Assembly (NCBI GenBank): GCA_004794655.1
Contig: SMMW01000641.1
Location: forward strand, 248,001-312,000
DNA length: 64,000 bases
Reading direction: 5' to 3'
DNA from: Marisa cornuarietis
Taxonomy: Eukaryota > Mollusca > Gastropoda > Architaenioglossa > Ampullariidae
This document shows, one piece after another, positions 35,104 through 47,639 of this stretch. Made by a program: the position numbers and the translations under genes. Position 1 is the first letter of the stretch; each line of letters starts with the position of its first letter. The notes beneath the pieces are model-generated. The model did not search any database and was not told the DNA's origin. It was given only the letters and a program-made list of their open reading frames with translations.

Positions 35104-35893
35104 ATTCACATTCCTTAACAACACCTCCACAAGTTACTTGTCATCGAGCATTTTGCCTCAGATTTCAGGGCCCCTACATGTATCTTGCACTTTGTGCTGC
35201 TCAAGCTTTAGAGACAGGGAGATTACTGAGAATGAGAAAAAAGTATCAAGAATGAAGATGAAAAATATGTGAAAGAAAAATATAAAAAAGTTTTGCAATG
35301 AGGGCTTTGTTCAGCATCCCGCGTTTCTCAGATTCAGATTAAAATATGTTAATGATTCAAAACTCTTCTAAATGCATTCAAATTTCTTTATTGGCCATAA
35401 AGTCTATCCTTGGCTATAGGCCTTGTTAGATTTTCTTCTGATTTGTTTCTTTACTTCCGAGTGTTACATGGTATAAGATGAAAAAGCAGAGTACCACGCT
35501 TCTTATGCTCCTGGGATTTTTCCGGATCCAACAGAAAAGACCGTGTGCTAGCCGGGCTTTGAGCTAAAGGACTATCAAGAACTCGATGCGACAAGTTCGC
35601 CTGGCGGCCTGTCAACTCACCAAAAGTTGGGGCTTAGTTAGCTCTTAAACTGTGCGAGCAACAAGAATTGGGATTTAGGGCCCAGTTCCAATGTGCTTGC
35701 AACCAGGATGACTCATCGGTTGAAGGGTCTTGTGTGTGGTTTGGGTCGAATAGGAGATGGGTACTACCAAGTGCATTAGCCCGAAGCTCTATGGATAACC
35801 AACTCTGAACAAACGTGCGATACTGAAGACCAGCCAATAATAAAGCTGAAAGAATGTATTTTTTGGTACATGGGTACAAATCTTACCAGTATG
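35104..35893. other. Intergenic, nothing recognised
   Basis: No domain-bearing ORF; unique sequence. Confidence 0.5.
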
Positions 35894-36010
35894 GCAAGGT
35901 TAAAGAACTCATCCATAAATTAGAACGATACCGACGGGACATTGTGGGACTGGCAGAAGTCAGATGCGTAGACTCTGATAGAAACGGCAACCGCCAGCCT
36001 CGCGACGTGG
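35894..36010 (+). mobile_element. LINE endonuclease scrap
   Basis: One frame reads YGKVKELIHKLERYRRDIVG followed by LAEVRC, resembling the start of an APE-type endonuclease in elements often annotated as craniofacial development protein 2-like. It stops shortly after (FYEHL, then a stop). Sequence to about 36720 may hold more of this element in broken frames, but I could not confirm it. Confidence 0.5.
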
Positions 36011-36729
36011 GTGGGTTTTACGAACACCTGTAAAGGGGTATAAACGTACCAAGAGTATGACATCCTCGTCCTAACAGTTGTCTGGAACACCACGATTGGT
36101 CCAGACGCCTTACAACAATGTGCTGGATGGAAGGTAAATTTGGCCCAGGAGAAACCAACGACACAGGAGTAAGACAGAGAGTTTGCACTAAGCCAAGGAC
36201 TCACCTTAGCCGACACCCTTAATCGTTCAATCAATCCGCACAGGGAATTCAGAAAGGCAATTTATCACTCTATCAATGGAGTAGATCTCCCCTCAACTGA
36301 CTTTATCCTAATGTACGCTGAGATGAGAAAAAAAGTAAAGGTCAGCGCCACCTGGTGTTGCCTGCCATCAGCATCTGCCCTGTGACGATCAGCGGATCAT
36401 CGCAATGGCAGAAGATATTCATGGGAAGAAACAGGGCGACTTTCTTGGATGAAGATCCTCAGTCAATCTGCAAACTTTACAAAGAGATTTACGAAATATC
36501 TTAGGGAAAGAACAACGTGGATATTAAAACCGTCGTTGACACAATGAACTGGACATTCGTTAGATTCTCCTAACTGTCAGTTAACTGTCACAAGCACTGA
36601 GATGCTACAAACACCGTTAGCACTGACCACTTGCTGACTGTGGACCATGCAGACGTTTATGCTGAAACTGAATTACTACGCCAAGCCCATAGACAGGACG
36701 GCATGTCAGGAAGCCCACAATATTTCAGA
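36011..36729. other. Probable decayed LINE or unique DNA
   Basis: Short broken frames (for example HREFRKAIYHSINGVDLP near 36239) could be retrotransposon remnants. No gene is called. Confidence 0.35.
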
Positions 36730-37935
36730 GAATGAAGTCACTGTACTTAATATCGCGTGACGTGGACTACTTCACGAAGTCACTGTACTTAATATCGCGT
36801 GACGTGGACTACTTCACGAAGTCACTGTACTTAATATCGCGTGACGTGGACTACTTCACGAAGTCACTGCACTTAATATCGCGTGACGTGGACTACTTCA
36901 CAAAGTCACTGTACTTAATATCGCGTGACGTGGACTACTTCACGAAGTCGCTGTACTTAATATCGCGTGCCGAGGACTATTTCCCAAAGTCCCTGTAGCA
37001 GAATATCGCGTGACGAGGACTACTTCACAAAGTCGCTGTACTTAATATCGCGTGACGTGGACTACTTCACGAAGTCACTGTACTTAATATCGCGTGACGT
37101 GGACTACTTCACGAAGTCACTGCACTTAATATCGCGTGACGTGGACTACTTCACAAAGTCACTGTACTTAATATCGCGTGACGTGGACTACTTCACGAAG
37201 TCGCTGTACTTAATATCGCGTGCCGAGGACTATTTCCCAAAGTCCCTGTAGCAGAATATCGCGTGACGAGGACTATTTCCCACAGTCCTTGTAGCAGAAT
37301 ATCGCGTGGCGTGGACTATTTCACGAAGTCACTGTACTTAATATCGCGTGGCGTGGACTATTTCACGAAGTCACTGTACTTAATATCGCGTGACGTGGAC
37401 TACTTCACGATGTCGCTGTACTTAATATCGCGTGACGTGGACTACTTCACGAAGTCACTGTACTTAATATCGCGTGACGTGGACTACTTCACGAAGTCAC
37501 TGTACTTAATATCGCGTGGCGTGGACTATTTCGCGAAGTCACTGTACTTAATATCGCGTGGCGTGGACTATTTCACGAAGTCACTGTACTTAATATCGCG
37601 TGGCGTGGACTATTTCACGAAGTCACTGTACTTAATATCGCGTGACGTGGACTACTTCACGAAGTCGCTGTACTTAATATCGCGTGACGTGGACTACTTC
37701 ACGAAGTCACTGTACTTAATATCGCGTGGCGTGGACTATTTCACGAAGTCACTGTACTTAATATCGCGTGGCGTGGACTATTTCACGAAGTCACTGTACT
37801 TAATATCGCGTGACGTGGACTACTTCACGAAGTCGCTGTACTTAATATCGCGTGACGTGGACTACTTCACGAAGTCACTGTACTTAATATCGCGTGACGT
37901 GGACTATTTCACGAAGTCGCTGTACTTAATTCAGT
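36730..37935. repeat. 42-bp minisatellite, about 29 units
   Basis: The unit is gtcactgtacttaatatcgc followed by gtgacgtggactacttcacgaa, or KSLYLISRDVDYFT in the + frame. Variant units (gtgccgaggac; gtccctgtagcagaatatcg, which has one extra nt) recur 253 bp apart at 36996 and 37249, showing a higher-order duplication. The long ORFs result from the 42-bp period. There is no start context or signal peptide, so no protein is called. Confidence 0.9.
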
Positions 37936-38768
37936 ACTTACTTTCAACTGTAGTCCTTTCCTAATCCAAGCACACTCAATCGCTTAGACACCAGCTTTTA
38001 TTGGCTTGGCACAGGACACAACACTAAAATTAACACCCCAGTGGGTGCTAGACTACGGTCAACCCGGGACAATAATGGAAGAACTCTCAATCAAGGTCTA
38101 TAAATGGTCAGGTTGGTTGCAGGTGGACCCTGCAATGTCGGCCTACCTCACGGGGTGGAAGAAACGAAGTTCCTCATGTTTTCCGCTGCATTTGTAACCT
38201 GCGTCCCTGTGAAGATCCGTTCAACACACGGACCGTCTCTGAGGATCCGCATCCAACTCCCGGGGAAGATTCGAGTTTCTACCGTCTCCCTGATACTCCC
38301 CGCAAGTAACTAGTGCAACCTCGTCTCGCAGTTAATACTAAGAACTGACTAATACACACAATTCTTAACTTGCTGAAAACTTTCTATTTTTATAACAATA
38401 AGTTCGAGTCAACAGGAATCAATAATCAAAATTATAATTATTTCAAAATACTTTTAACAGAGTCCATTCTAACATACCTTGTCTTGGCAAGGAATTACAC
38501 TATTCCCCCATTCCCTCTCACTCTCAGGGCAGACGTCTTTCGTCCTCGCTGGCTTCTCTGGAAATGCTACAACCCAGTTCACAGACAAATATACTGCCCC
38601 CTACCGTGAACACTTTGTTCACTCATACTCTCTTCCATGACTTCTACTCACTCAACAGTCGTAACTAGTCAGGGGCGATAACCATCGATACTGACAATAC
38701 ATAGAGTTATATAATTTCTTGTTGCAAGAGGACAGACTTTTTAGCCAAATTTTCTTCCGCCACAATGC
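37936..38768. other. 3' flank of the 38.8 kb receptor
   Basis: No supported gene. Non-coding flank of a - strand gene. Confidence 0.5.
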
Positions 38769-39869
38769 TTACTTGCGACAGTTCTTGCTTACGTTAAGTA
38801 ACATCACTCTTCGAAGAGTTTGCTTAAATTTTGTTCCGAGGCTAAGGTAGACAAAAAAATTGACGACGGAGTTAAAGGCATAAAGTCCATTCAGTAAGGT
38901 TTCCATGACTACCACCAAAGTACAAAGCCTTCGCCAGGGACGATAATCAGGTATTAGAAGTCGAGTCATGGACGTCAGAACACGTGGACATACGCATGCG
39001 ATGTAGGTACTGGAAATAACGACTAACATCCGGGTTAGAGCGATTTCTTTCCCACACAGCTTGGAAGACCTAGAAAACCCTTTTGGCCACATCATGGCGG
39101 ATTTTAACTTCACTGTTGTGATAACTGTGGTCACGGCCGTTACAGAGAGAGAAAGAAAAGGAACAATAGAGTTCATGACCACGGTGTCCAGGATGTCAAG
39201 GAAGGTTTTGTTCTTCATGTAGAATGTGGAGGGGATGACGAGCCACGTTGGCTGTACCTGAGAGTCGGAATAATAGACACACACTGTGTCATAACTAAAT
39301 AGTATGGTCTCATTGCTGCACACGAGGGCGAGACTCACGACCCCAAATATGACCCCAAACACTCGCCTGGACACCAGGCCCTGCACCTGTAGAGGGAGGG
39401 CGATGTGCACACATCTGTCTACTGAGATGAGCTTGGAGACGAGGTTGGAGATGACAGCAATGGAATGTGGGACGCCCACAAAGTGAAAACGGATAAGAGC
39501 CATGTCCATTTCTATCCTTATCTCTTTTCCGAAAAAATTATCCAACTTGTAATTGAAATATCGGCCATAAAGCGTGATTATATAGAGGAGGTCTAGAAAG
39601 GATAACATGAACAGCAGACTGTTGACACGGTCCTGCAAATCTTGTCTATGAAAAACAACACAGTTAAGAACATTGGTGATGATGCCAATTATAAACAAAT
39701 CCGGTACAACTATAACGTAGATGCTGTTATTAACAACCTTTCTCGCTGCTTCATTTATGAAATCTCGTGAACTAACGCAGGGAATAAAATAGGGCAGTGG
39801 CAGCCTTAAACAATTGTCAGACATGAGAACTATTAACGACGTATTTACTTCCGAATATTTCGTTGCCAT
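38769..39869 (-). CDS. GPCR subfamily 2, intact receptor (366 aa)
   Basis: Single coding exon with seven clear hydrophobic helices: TM1 about 48-73 (N66 in GIITN), TM2 84-105 (D93 in LSFLDLL), TM3 126-152 ending in DRC (151-153), TM4 168-191, TM5 226-254, TM6 277-302 (P295), TM7 316-342 with NFFVY (337-341) for NPxxY, then a basic helix-8-like tail (KFKQTLRR). The N-terminus has an NTS sequon (9-11) and two cysteines (C20, C31) in the subfamily motif DNCLRLPLPxFIPC. ECL2 has C197, but TM3 lacks the usual extracellular cysteine. ATG 39869 is chosen because all paralogues start here, 17 nt after a likely acceptor. Inferred to be a plasma-membrane G-protein-coupled receptor, possibly chemosensory; ligand unknown. 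Confidence 0.92.
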   Translation of the reverse strand: MATKYSEVNTSLIVLMSDNCLRLPLPYFIPCVSSRDFINEAARKVVNNSIYVIVVPDLFIIGIITNVLNCVVFHRQDLQDRVNSLLFMLSFLDLLYIITLYGRYFNYKLDNFFGKEIRIEMDMALIRFHFVGVPHSIAVISNLVSKLISVDRCVHIALPLQVQGLVSRRVFGVIFGVVSLALVCSNETILFSYDTVCVYYSDSQVQPTWLVIPSTFYMKNKTFLDILDTVVMNSIVPFLSLSVTAVTTVITTVKLKSAMMWPKGFSRSSKLCGKEIALTRMLVVISSTYIACVCPRVLTSMTRLLIPDYRPWRRLCTLVVVMETLLNGLYAFNSVVNFFVYLSLGTKFKQTLRRVMLLNVSKNCRK

Positions 39870-39886
39870 GGCAACTGTCGTTTTTG

Positions 39887-39908
39887 CTGGAACCGAGTAG
39901 AAAAAAAT
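39887..39908 (-). other. Likely 5'UTR intron acceptor, 38.8 kb receptor
   Basis: On the - strand a T-rich tract (tttttttctactcggttccag) ends 17 nt before the ATG. Equivalent cag sites precede the ATG at 46.2, 51.3 and 61.1 kb. Confidence 0.55.
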
Positions 39909-40528
39909 TCAAGTTTCCATTAATCTGGAAAGAAGTTAGAAAATGCAAAATTGTCCATCTGAACTTGAATGACTGTTGACTTCCAAAGGTGAGAAGAAGG
40001 AGAAGCACACACACAAGACGAATAAAGTCAAATAAGACCTCTCTGACTGACGATTGGATGCTAAAAGAGGAAAAAATGTTTAAAATTCGACGACACCAAA
40101 GAAACATACTGCTGGTATGTAGTACACAAAACAGAACACAATGAGCTATGACAGTGAAGATAGTCAGGGCTCACCATCATCCTCATGTCAGGAAATAGGA
40201 CATGGGCGTCAGACCAACAAAACAATGTTTCAGCCACCTGAAAACATCGAGAGAGAGAGAGAGAGGATTGCAGTCTTGAAAATGATCACCAAATGGACGA
40301 TCAGGAAGGGCAGCTAATACAAGGAAGTGCGACTCCTTCTCGTGTCCACCTTCCACGACTAACTTGTCGACTTTCCTACAACAGACAGACAAAACATCTA
40401 ATGGCTTCATACAACATGTCACATCACTCCAGTGTCCTTTTGCTTGTCTGCCACCATCGTCTCTTGTGCTCAAAATGTCCTTTACAAGGCGTAGAGAGAT
40501 GGAGAGAGAAGAAGAAGCAGAGAAGACT

Positions 40529-40540
40529 GTATTTATAGAC
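40529..40540 (-). promoter_or_regulatory. Candidate TATA box, 38.8 kb receptor
   Basis: gtctataaatac on the - strand, about 660 bp upstream of the ATG. The surrounding sequence (ctcctgctcgtctataaata) is conserved at 46723 upstream of the 45 kb pseudogene, while most of the intervening non-coding sequence has diverged. Confidence 0.5.
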
Positions 40541-40599
40541 GAGCAGGAGCTGATTTCTGTCTGAAAACTTGTTATTATCGCTTATTAGCCCACTCTGTT

Positions 40600-42619
40600 C
40601 CCTATAAGCCGTTAGTTACAGACATATTCATAGATAAAATGAAACATATCTTTTATAACATAGAATTATATTTTACATCTTTGCGATGTGGAAAATTGCA
40701 TTACATTTACGAAAGAAACCATTATTTCGATAAAGACTTTGGCAAGAATTTCTTTTATGTCTACCTTGGCAAAGATCGAAGCTGAAGAAAGAAATGTTCG
40801 TCGTAACTTCCTTGTCATTGTTATTAAAGATGTAGCAAATACGCCATTGGGGCTTTGTCAGAAATTGCCGAGAGTGGGTGTGGTTTGGTATGTGAGATGA
40901 AATGTTCGCGAACATATACAAGGACTAACTGTGGTCTGTGCAGTGCCGTGCAACACAATGTCGACATTTCCTTAGTATTTCAAGTCAGACCACTCCTATC
41001 CCTTTCATCTATTTTAGAAGTTGTTTGATGATTGCTGATACTTTATTTCCTCTAAAACATTTGTAAATACAAGTATAGAAAGTCTAAGATAAAGACGTTT
41101 TTGTTGTTTCTCTAAAACGTTTTAATAAATGTATCTAAGGAGGGACGATGTTTCCTTCTAATATTCTTTAATCTTCATTCCTTGGAACTCTTCAAGGTAT
41201 TTGACTCTAAGCACTTTACATGAACCAATTTTGTGTCCATTGTTATCAACTAGCGAGGCGTTGTATTTTATTATTGTTATCATTGTCATTGCCAATCCCT
41301 TGACTGGTACTAGATGCTCATCAGTCTCACCCACAGATATTATTGTCGGGGAAAGCTGTCCTCTGGCCACTGACTCCTGGTCATTCTTTCGTTCTTCCAG
41401 CCTCTTCATGTATTCTTGGATCTGTAGTCAAGTAAATAAAAACATATGAACACGTGTAAACAAAGGATAAACACTCTTGTTCTCTGTCTCTCACTGTCCT
41501 TTACATACATTCTGTATTCTTTACTGCTTCTTTACCCTCAAAAAGGTACTGTACATATTAACACTCCCATCCATCGCAATAAACACTAGCTCACTTACAG
41601 CCACACACACGCGCGCGAGCGTGCATACAAACACTTACACATTTTATTAATTCATCTAGTTCGCCATCAGTAATATCTTCAGAAGTGGAGCTAAACTGAA
41701 GTTAATAATGACTGGAATTTATGAGCACAATTTACAAGCATGTGGGTTGCAAATATAGTAAAGTGGTAACTAATTTTAAGCTGGTCATTATATTTTTTAC
41801 AATTAGATGATGGAATTCACCCCCTACATCCTGAGTGTTACAGAATGTACAGAACTTTTAATTTCAAGGGATATTTGTTTACCTACATTTATTCACTGGG
41901 ACACGGTTATTCAATGAACCAAATTTTATTGAAGGGAGATAATAATGGGGGTAAAGTATTTTTAAGTCGGATTCTAGTGGAAAAAGTACTTTAAAACATT
42001 CACGAGGAGAATATGCTTGTAGCCGGTCCTACTGGTGCCTGAGTGGTAGGACTCCAGTCTTCTCTCGCTGCTGCAGGTCTTGCAGGTTGTCTCGTTGAGT
42101 GACATCAGTAGTCTGCAGCATCAGTCACCATCAACCGCCTGTGCCATGGCAACTTTGATGGTTGTCACGTGTGGTGAGAGTATTTGCCACAGGAAGGTAG
42201 TTTCACAGCTACCACATTTACTGGTCTGTGCAGGTACTTTGTTAATGCCTGTTTAATTATTTGTGTGTGTGTCGGCTGCATCTGCTCTCACTTCATCGTC
42301 AAGACTCTCATTTTCAAGATCCCGCTTTTCAGCATAATTGTCATCTTGAGTCGAGTAAACCAGATAAGCTTAAAACAAGTTGAAATGTTGACAAAAGTAG
42401 ACATAATGTACTACTGTGTGGTTTGTAATATAATTATAAAGTATTTGTATTTGCTCTGGTTTATGCACAGAAAAAAAAGAAAGAACATTAAAAGAAGAAA
42501 GGAAGGCAAAACCATATACATATTATGTTATGGGCGAAACGAGAACACAAACGAGAATCCTAGGTATATGTGTTTTGTATTGTGAAGACACAACACGTGT
42601 GGACGTAGTGGTTGTGTGG

Positions 42620-42689
<70 letters not shown>

Positions 42690-45165
42690 TGTACTCCCTC
42701 CCTGACCACAACACAGACACGAGTGTGGCACACAATATACTTTATTCGCTGTCACTGGTTTAAGCAGCAGAATGTCACAAATTTCAATAACTAAACACCG
42801 ACTTCCATGTTCTTTACATCCATCCCTTTATGACCCATGCTGAGATTTAATACAAACAGTATTACTTTTTAACTACCATTGTATGCCGACTGGCATTCAA
42901 AAGTCTTTGCTCTCAGATCTCATCAGCATCACTGGACAACGATGACCACACAGTCCCTGACCATAGAAGCAAATGCCCGGATGTAGACCAGTCCTCACCT
43001 GTTGGAGGAGACACAGACTACCTGCTGGCTTGCGACCGATAATATATCTACTGTCTTGTAGCATGGTGCTTATATATATATATATATATAAATAATTGTT
43101 TGATTCCTATTAAACATGGGTCATTCCATGCATTTGTTCATTCAGACACCATATTTTCTATAGATATAGATATAGATATAGGTCAAAATCGGACTTGCAA
43201 CTTTTCTTGCCCACAAACTGTAGAAAGAAAACAAACCTTGATGTTGAGTTGACCAGATTATTTCCCACTCATGTGTGTGTCGTGGGCTGTGAGTAGCTTC
43301 TAGCGATAAAATGTAACAATATCAGGATTACTATTACATTATAGTTATTCCCTTTCGCGACTATCAATATCAGGAATACAATATTACACTACGGTTGTAA
43401 TAAGAACGTGCAATCAGTTTGATATAATCAATTTTTCGGGGCAAAATGAAATATGCAACAAATATTCATGCCATAGTAAAGTATATCAAAGAATCCAACA
43501 TTACTTAGAACTGTTACAGAACCACTAGGGGAAACAATGACCACAATGCCAGAGTTACTCAGTGACAATAGCAAGCGAACTGACTTTCAAGACTTGCCAT
43601 CAACGTCCACCCTGCTATTCTCAACTAATCATTCAAATGGTGGAAGACATGTTCGTACAGGAGCAATATGGATGTCGGCAATAAAGATCCTCTGTCCAAT
43701 ACATAACAACATCTTCAAGAGATTATTGAAGTGTCTTACATACAGTACAATCGCTTGGATGTATTATACACACAACACGTGCAGTGCAAGACTGAATGAT
43801 TATAAATCATGAAGACTCTACAGGAGGGACTTGGTTTTGTTCAAGTTCAGTTCTTCTGGTAGCTGTGAAATAGGGATAAACAGTAGATGTGAAACAAAGG
43901 AATATTCTGCAACTTTCGGCAAGTGTGTGAGTTCTTAGGCTTCGGTGATCAAAACAAATCAGGATTAAACACAATCAGTCAACATATTACAAGGAAAAAA
44001 CTGAAAGAGTTGGCGGGTGGAGATTAGAGGGAAATGGAGGACGATAGGAATTGTTTCCTTTGGACTTCTTAAAAGTGGGAAGCACCACAGTAAAACGATT
44101 GGTCTTACGAATTTATTGAGCGAATGTGCACGTGCACCTGTGTGGTGTGACACACCTGTTTCACACTGACTTTCGGAAAACGAGTTATCAAGGGCTTACA
44201 GTACGAAGCCCGAATACGTGTGTAGTTGGACTTTTCCAGGCTAAAGCACCTGCCAACCGCCGCATGAGTTATCTCCCTTCTGAGAGAATTAAAGAATACA
44301 ATACAACGAGAGTTCATGGGTATCACACCTGCAAAGAGCTCCCTGAGATGACTATAGTCTTAAACACCTGAGACCCCAACCACAATAAGTGAGGGGATAA
44401 CATTTATCTTTAACCTGTAGTTCAGAGAGGGTTTGTTAAATACAAATATACCTGCTCCTACAAATGGAAGACTGTGGTACCTGTCTCGCAGATACCAAAT
44501 AATATTTAACATATATGTACTCTCTCATTCTCTACGACTGCGGTGGGTAAGGTTTTCTTTTTGCGGGTCGGTCTTAAATGTAGACATCACCACCATTCCT
44601 TTGGCAAATTCTTTAAACATTGGAAAGTGTCCTTACCTAGTGATTTAGAGAATTGGAAAACATTTTGATGATTTGTCGGGAACAGCTTTGTGCACAAGCA
44701 GACACAGAGCGACTAAAATTATGAACAGGATTCAAAGGCCGCAGAGCGTCTGATGTCTACCGATGACACATTCCTGTCCCTGCACTATCACAACACCGGT
44801 GAACGGTGGTCAGATGGAGTTAAAACAAAACAACTGATCACATGTTGCTCCATCAGCCACGTCAGCCACGTTATTTTCTTTTTGTACTTAGACTGAGTTG
44901 GAATATTCCGGACTGAACATTTCTATCGCAAAATCGTAAAATTAATTTTCAATCATATTAACCAAGGTTTAACAAATATTGAAAAGTAAATTTCACAATC
45001 AGGCAGACAAGCCGGTTCAAAGGCGTCCGGGAGTTGTACCTTGTCCACCCCTGAACCTTGTCCACGGCTGCTGGCACAGGACACAGGGATGGGAATGAGA
45101 AAATATGATTTATGTATTATTAATAAAATTAATTAAAATCTTTATTCTTACAACAAAGCTTTCTT
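40600..45165. other. Intergenic, simple repeats only
   Basis: Contains (GT)n at 42621-42689, (AT)n at 43072-43090, gatata units at 43158-43180 and otherwise unique AT-rich DNA. The 133-codon hydrophobic ORF at 42184-42585 begins without an ATG context, has no family resemblance and is not called. Confidence 0.5.
42621..42689. repeat. (GT)n microsatellite
   Basis: About 34 uninterrupted GT units. Confidence 0.95.
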
Positions 45166-46227
45166 TCAGTTAGTTCTAACAAATAATGAGTCGTCGAAGA
45201 GTTTGTCTAAATTTTGTTCCAAGACTAACTTATCAAAGAAATTAATGACGGAGTTAAAGGCGTGAAGTCCATTTATTAAGATTTCCATGACTACCACTAA
45301 ATTACACAGCCGTTGCCAGGGACAATAATCGGGTTCCAGAAGTCGAATCAAAGACGTCAACACACGTGGACTAAAGGATGTGATGTAAATACCGAAATGA
45401 CAGTTATCTCTTTCCTGCAAAGGTGAGAAGAGATAAAAACTCTTTTTCTCCTCGTCAAGGAGGCTTTTAATCTGGCTGCTGTGATGACTGTGGTCACGGC
45501 CATTACAAGAAGTGATACAAAAGGAACAGCATTGTTCATGACCACGGTGTCCAGGATGTCAAGGAAGGTCTTGTTCTCCATGTAGAACTTGGAGAGGATG
45601 ACGAGCCACTTTGGCTTTTCTTGAGAGTGGGAATAATAGGCACATTCTGTGTCTTAGCTAAAGACGATGGTCTCATTGCTGCACACGAGGACAAGACTCA
45701 CGACCCCAAATATGACCCCAAACACTCGGCTGGACACCAGACCCTGCACCTGTAGAGGGAGGGCGATGTGCACACATCTGTCTACTGAGATGAGCATGGA
45801 GACGAGGCTGGACATGACAGCAATGGAAGTCGGGACGCCTACAAGATGAAAACGAATAAGAGAAAAATCCACATCTATCCTTATCTGTTTTCCGAATATA
45901 TTTCCAGCGTGTGACTGAAATATGGACCATACAGCGCTGGTAAGTAGAGGAGGTCTAGAAGGGATAAGGTGAACAGACTGTTGACACGATCCTGCAAGTC
46001 CTGTCGTTAAAAACAACAGAGTTGAGGACATTAGTGACAGTACCAATAGCCAACAACACCCCCGAACTGTCACGTAGATAATATAATTAATCATTTTCTC
46101 GTTGATTCATCGATTACATCTCCTCGCGCAGCGCAGTGAATGGACTCGGGCAGTGGCAGCTGTAAGCAGTTGATCCTGAAAGCCACAAACGACAGGCACC
46201 TTGTAAAGACAAAGTTGTCGTTTCCAT
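45166..46227 (-). pseudogene. GPCR subfamily 2, degenerate
   Basis: Starts at ATG 46227 (METTTLSLQG). It frameshifts before the cysteine motif, which is recoverable in another frame as NCLQLPLPESIHC. TM1-TM2 are scrambled (46094-45900). TM3-TM4 are open (FGKQIRIDVDFSLIRFH, then ISVDRCVHIALPLQVQG) until a nonsense codon replaces Tyr after IVFS (about 45660). TM5 is open, TM6 is largely lost (about 45370-45430), and TM7 is frameshifted after NSVINFF (DKLVLEQNLDK). At least four independent lesions, so this is a true pseudogene. Confidence 0.93.
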
Positions 46228-46465
46228 GGTAACTGTCGATTCTTGCTGGAATACGAAAGGAAGCAGTTCAAGATTAGTTTGCGAAGTGAACTCAAAACCA
46301 TAAGATGTGAGGTGATCCTGAGTAAGTGCCCTTGAGCGTCTGTTAACTTGAGACATGAGTGACTAGAGCGAGCTTTACAACAAAGGATTTCATCAACTAA
46401 TTATCTACAGGTAATTTTCGAGAAAAGTTGTGTAAATACCAAATTACCTCCCCCAGAAAGGACAG

Positions 46466-46600
46466 ACATCTAATAACGACGTCACATCTAATAACGATGT
46501 AACATCTAGTAGCAATGTAACATCTCATAACGATGTAACATCTCATAACGATGTAACATCTCATAACGATGTAACATCTAGTAACGATGTAACATCACGA
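46466..46600. repeat. 20-bp minisatellite, about 7 units
   Basis: Unit: acatctcataacgatgta, with ctaataacgacgtc variants. It lies upstream of the pseudogene start. Confidence 0.9.
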
Positions 46601-46722
46601 ACCATGTGACGTCACTGTAGTCTCTGCTTGCACTTGTCTGACGCGCTTGTCTCTCGTGTTTAAAAGTTTATTATAAGGCAACGATGATCTGAGAGAGAGA
46701 GAGAGAGCAAGGGGAGACGACC

Positions 46723-46734
46723 GTATTTATAGAC
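46723..46734 (-). promoter_or_regulatory. Candidate TATA box of the 45 kb pseudogene
   Basis: gtctataaatac on the - strand, identical to 40529-40540. About 500 bp upstream of the degraded ATG. Confidence 0.45.
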
Positions 46735-47639
46735 GAGCAGGAGTTGCATTCTGTCTGATCAGCCCAGTCTCTTCTCTTTAACACGCTACTTACAGACGTA
46801 TTCCAAGAGAAAATAACAAAATATTTTTCTGATGTGGAATTGTATTTCAAATTTTTGTGAAGTGGGGAAAATGCATAAAGTTTACAAACAAATTATTTCG
46901 ATAAAGACTTTAGTTTCTTCTTTACATCTGTCTTTGCAAGGATCAAGTCTAACTGCAAGAAACTAATATTTCTCGTGCATTTTTATCAAGGTAAGTACAC
47001 AGTAAGTACCCCATCACTTTTTCGTCAGAAACTGGGTGACTATGATATCAATTATTTATTGATGTGGTATTTTATGATGTTAAGATCTTAAATGTAATGT
47101 CTTCATTTTGCCCTGTTCAGTGCTGTTGCTGGTTAATTATTCGCTGAGCAAAACCAAGTCTTCATTCGCCGAAGACAGCTAGGCCAACATAAATCACAGC
47201 TGTTCTAAAATTGATGAATGTAATATTGCAATGACTAGAACAAACACAGCAACCTCCTCCAAAGTAACCAGAGAACAACCAGAACTACGAGAAGATGTCG
47301 AGAGAGAGAGAGAGAGAGAGTGGTTGGCAGTCCTAAAGGGGGAGCCGTGGAATCATGGTATGGAAGAAACACCAAAACTCTAACTGCTCTTTGGCAAAGA
47401 ATCTAGGGAAAAAATAACCGCCCTCAAAGTAGACCCAGTCATTAGTATTGCACCTTATAAACAAACAAACAAACAAACAAACAAACAAACAGTAAACGGT
47501 ACAAAAACTACAGAACCATATTTAACCACCCAAGCAAATCGATACTAAAAGTTAATCCAGAATCACATAAACACACCGCAGAACTTTGGTGACCACCACA
47601 TCTCCATTTTCAACCGCGATGTTTGATGTCAGGTGAAAC
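46735..47639. other. Intergenic with simple repeats
   Basis: (GA)n at 47300-47321 and (ACAA)n at 47458-47490. No gene. Confidence 0.55.

Noticed and set aside
36732..37964. Repeat proteins of the 42-bp array
   Set aside because: The ORFs are purely repetitive, interrupted by unit variants, and lack a promoter, signal peptide or unique flanks.
42184..42585. 133-codon hydrophobic ORF
   Set aside because: No ATG context or homology. Hydrophobicity follows from T-rich sequence.
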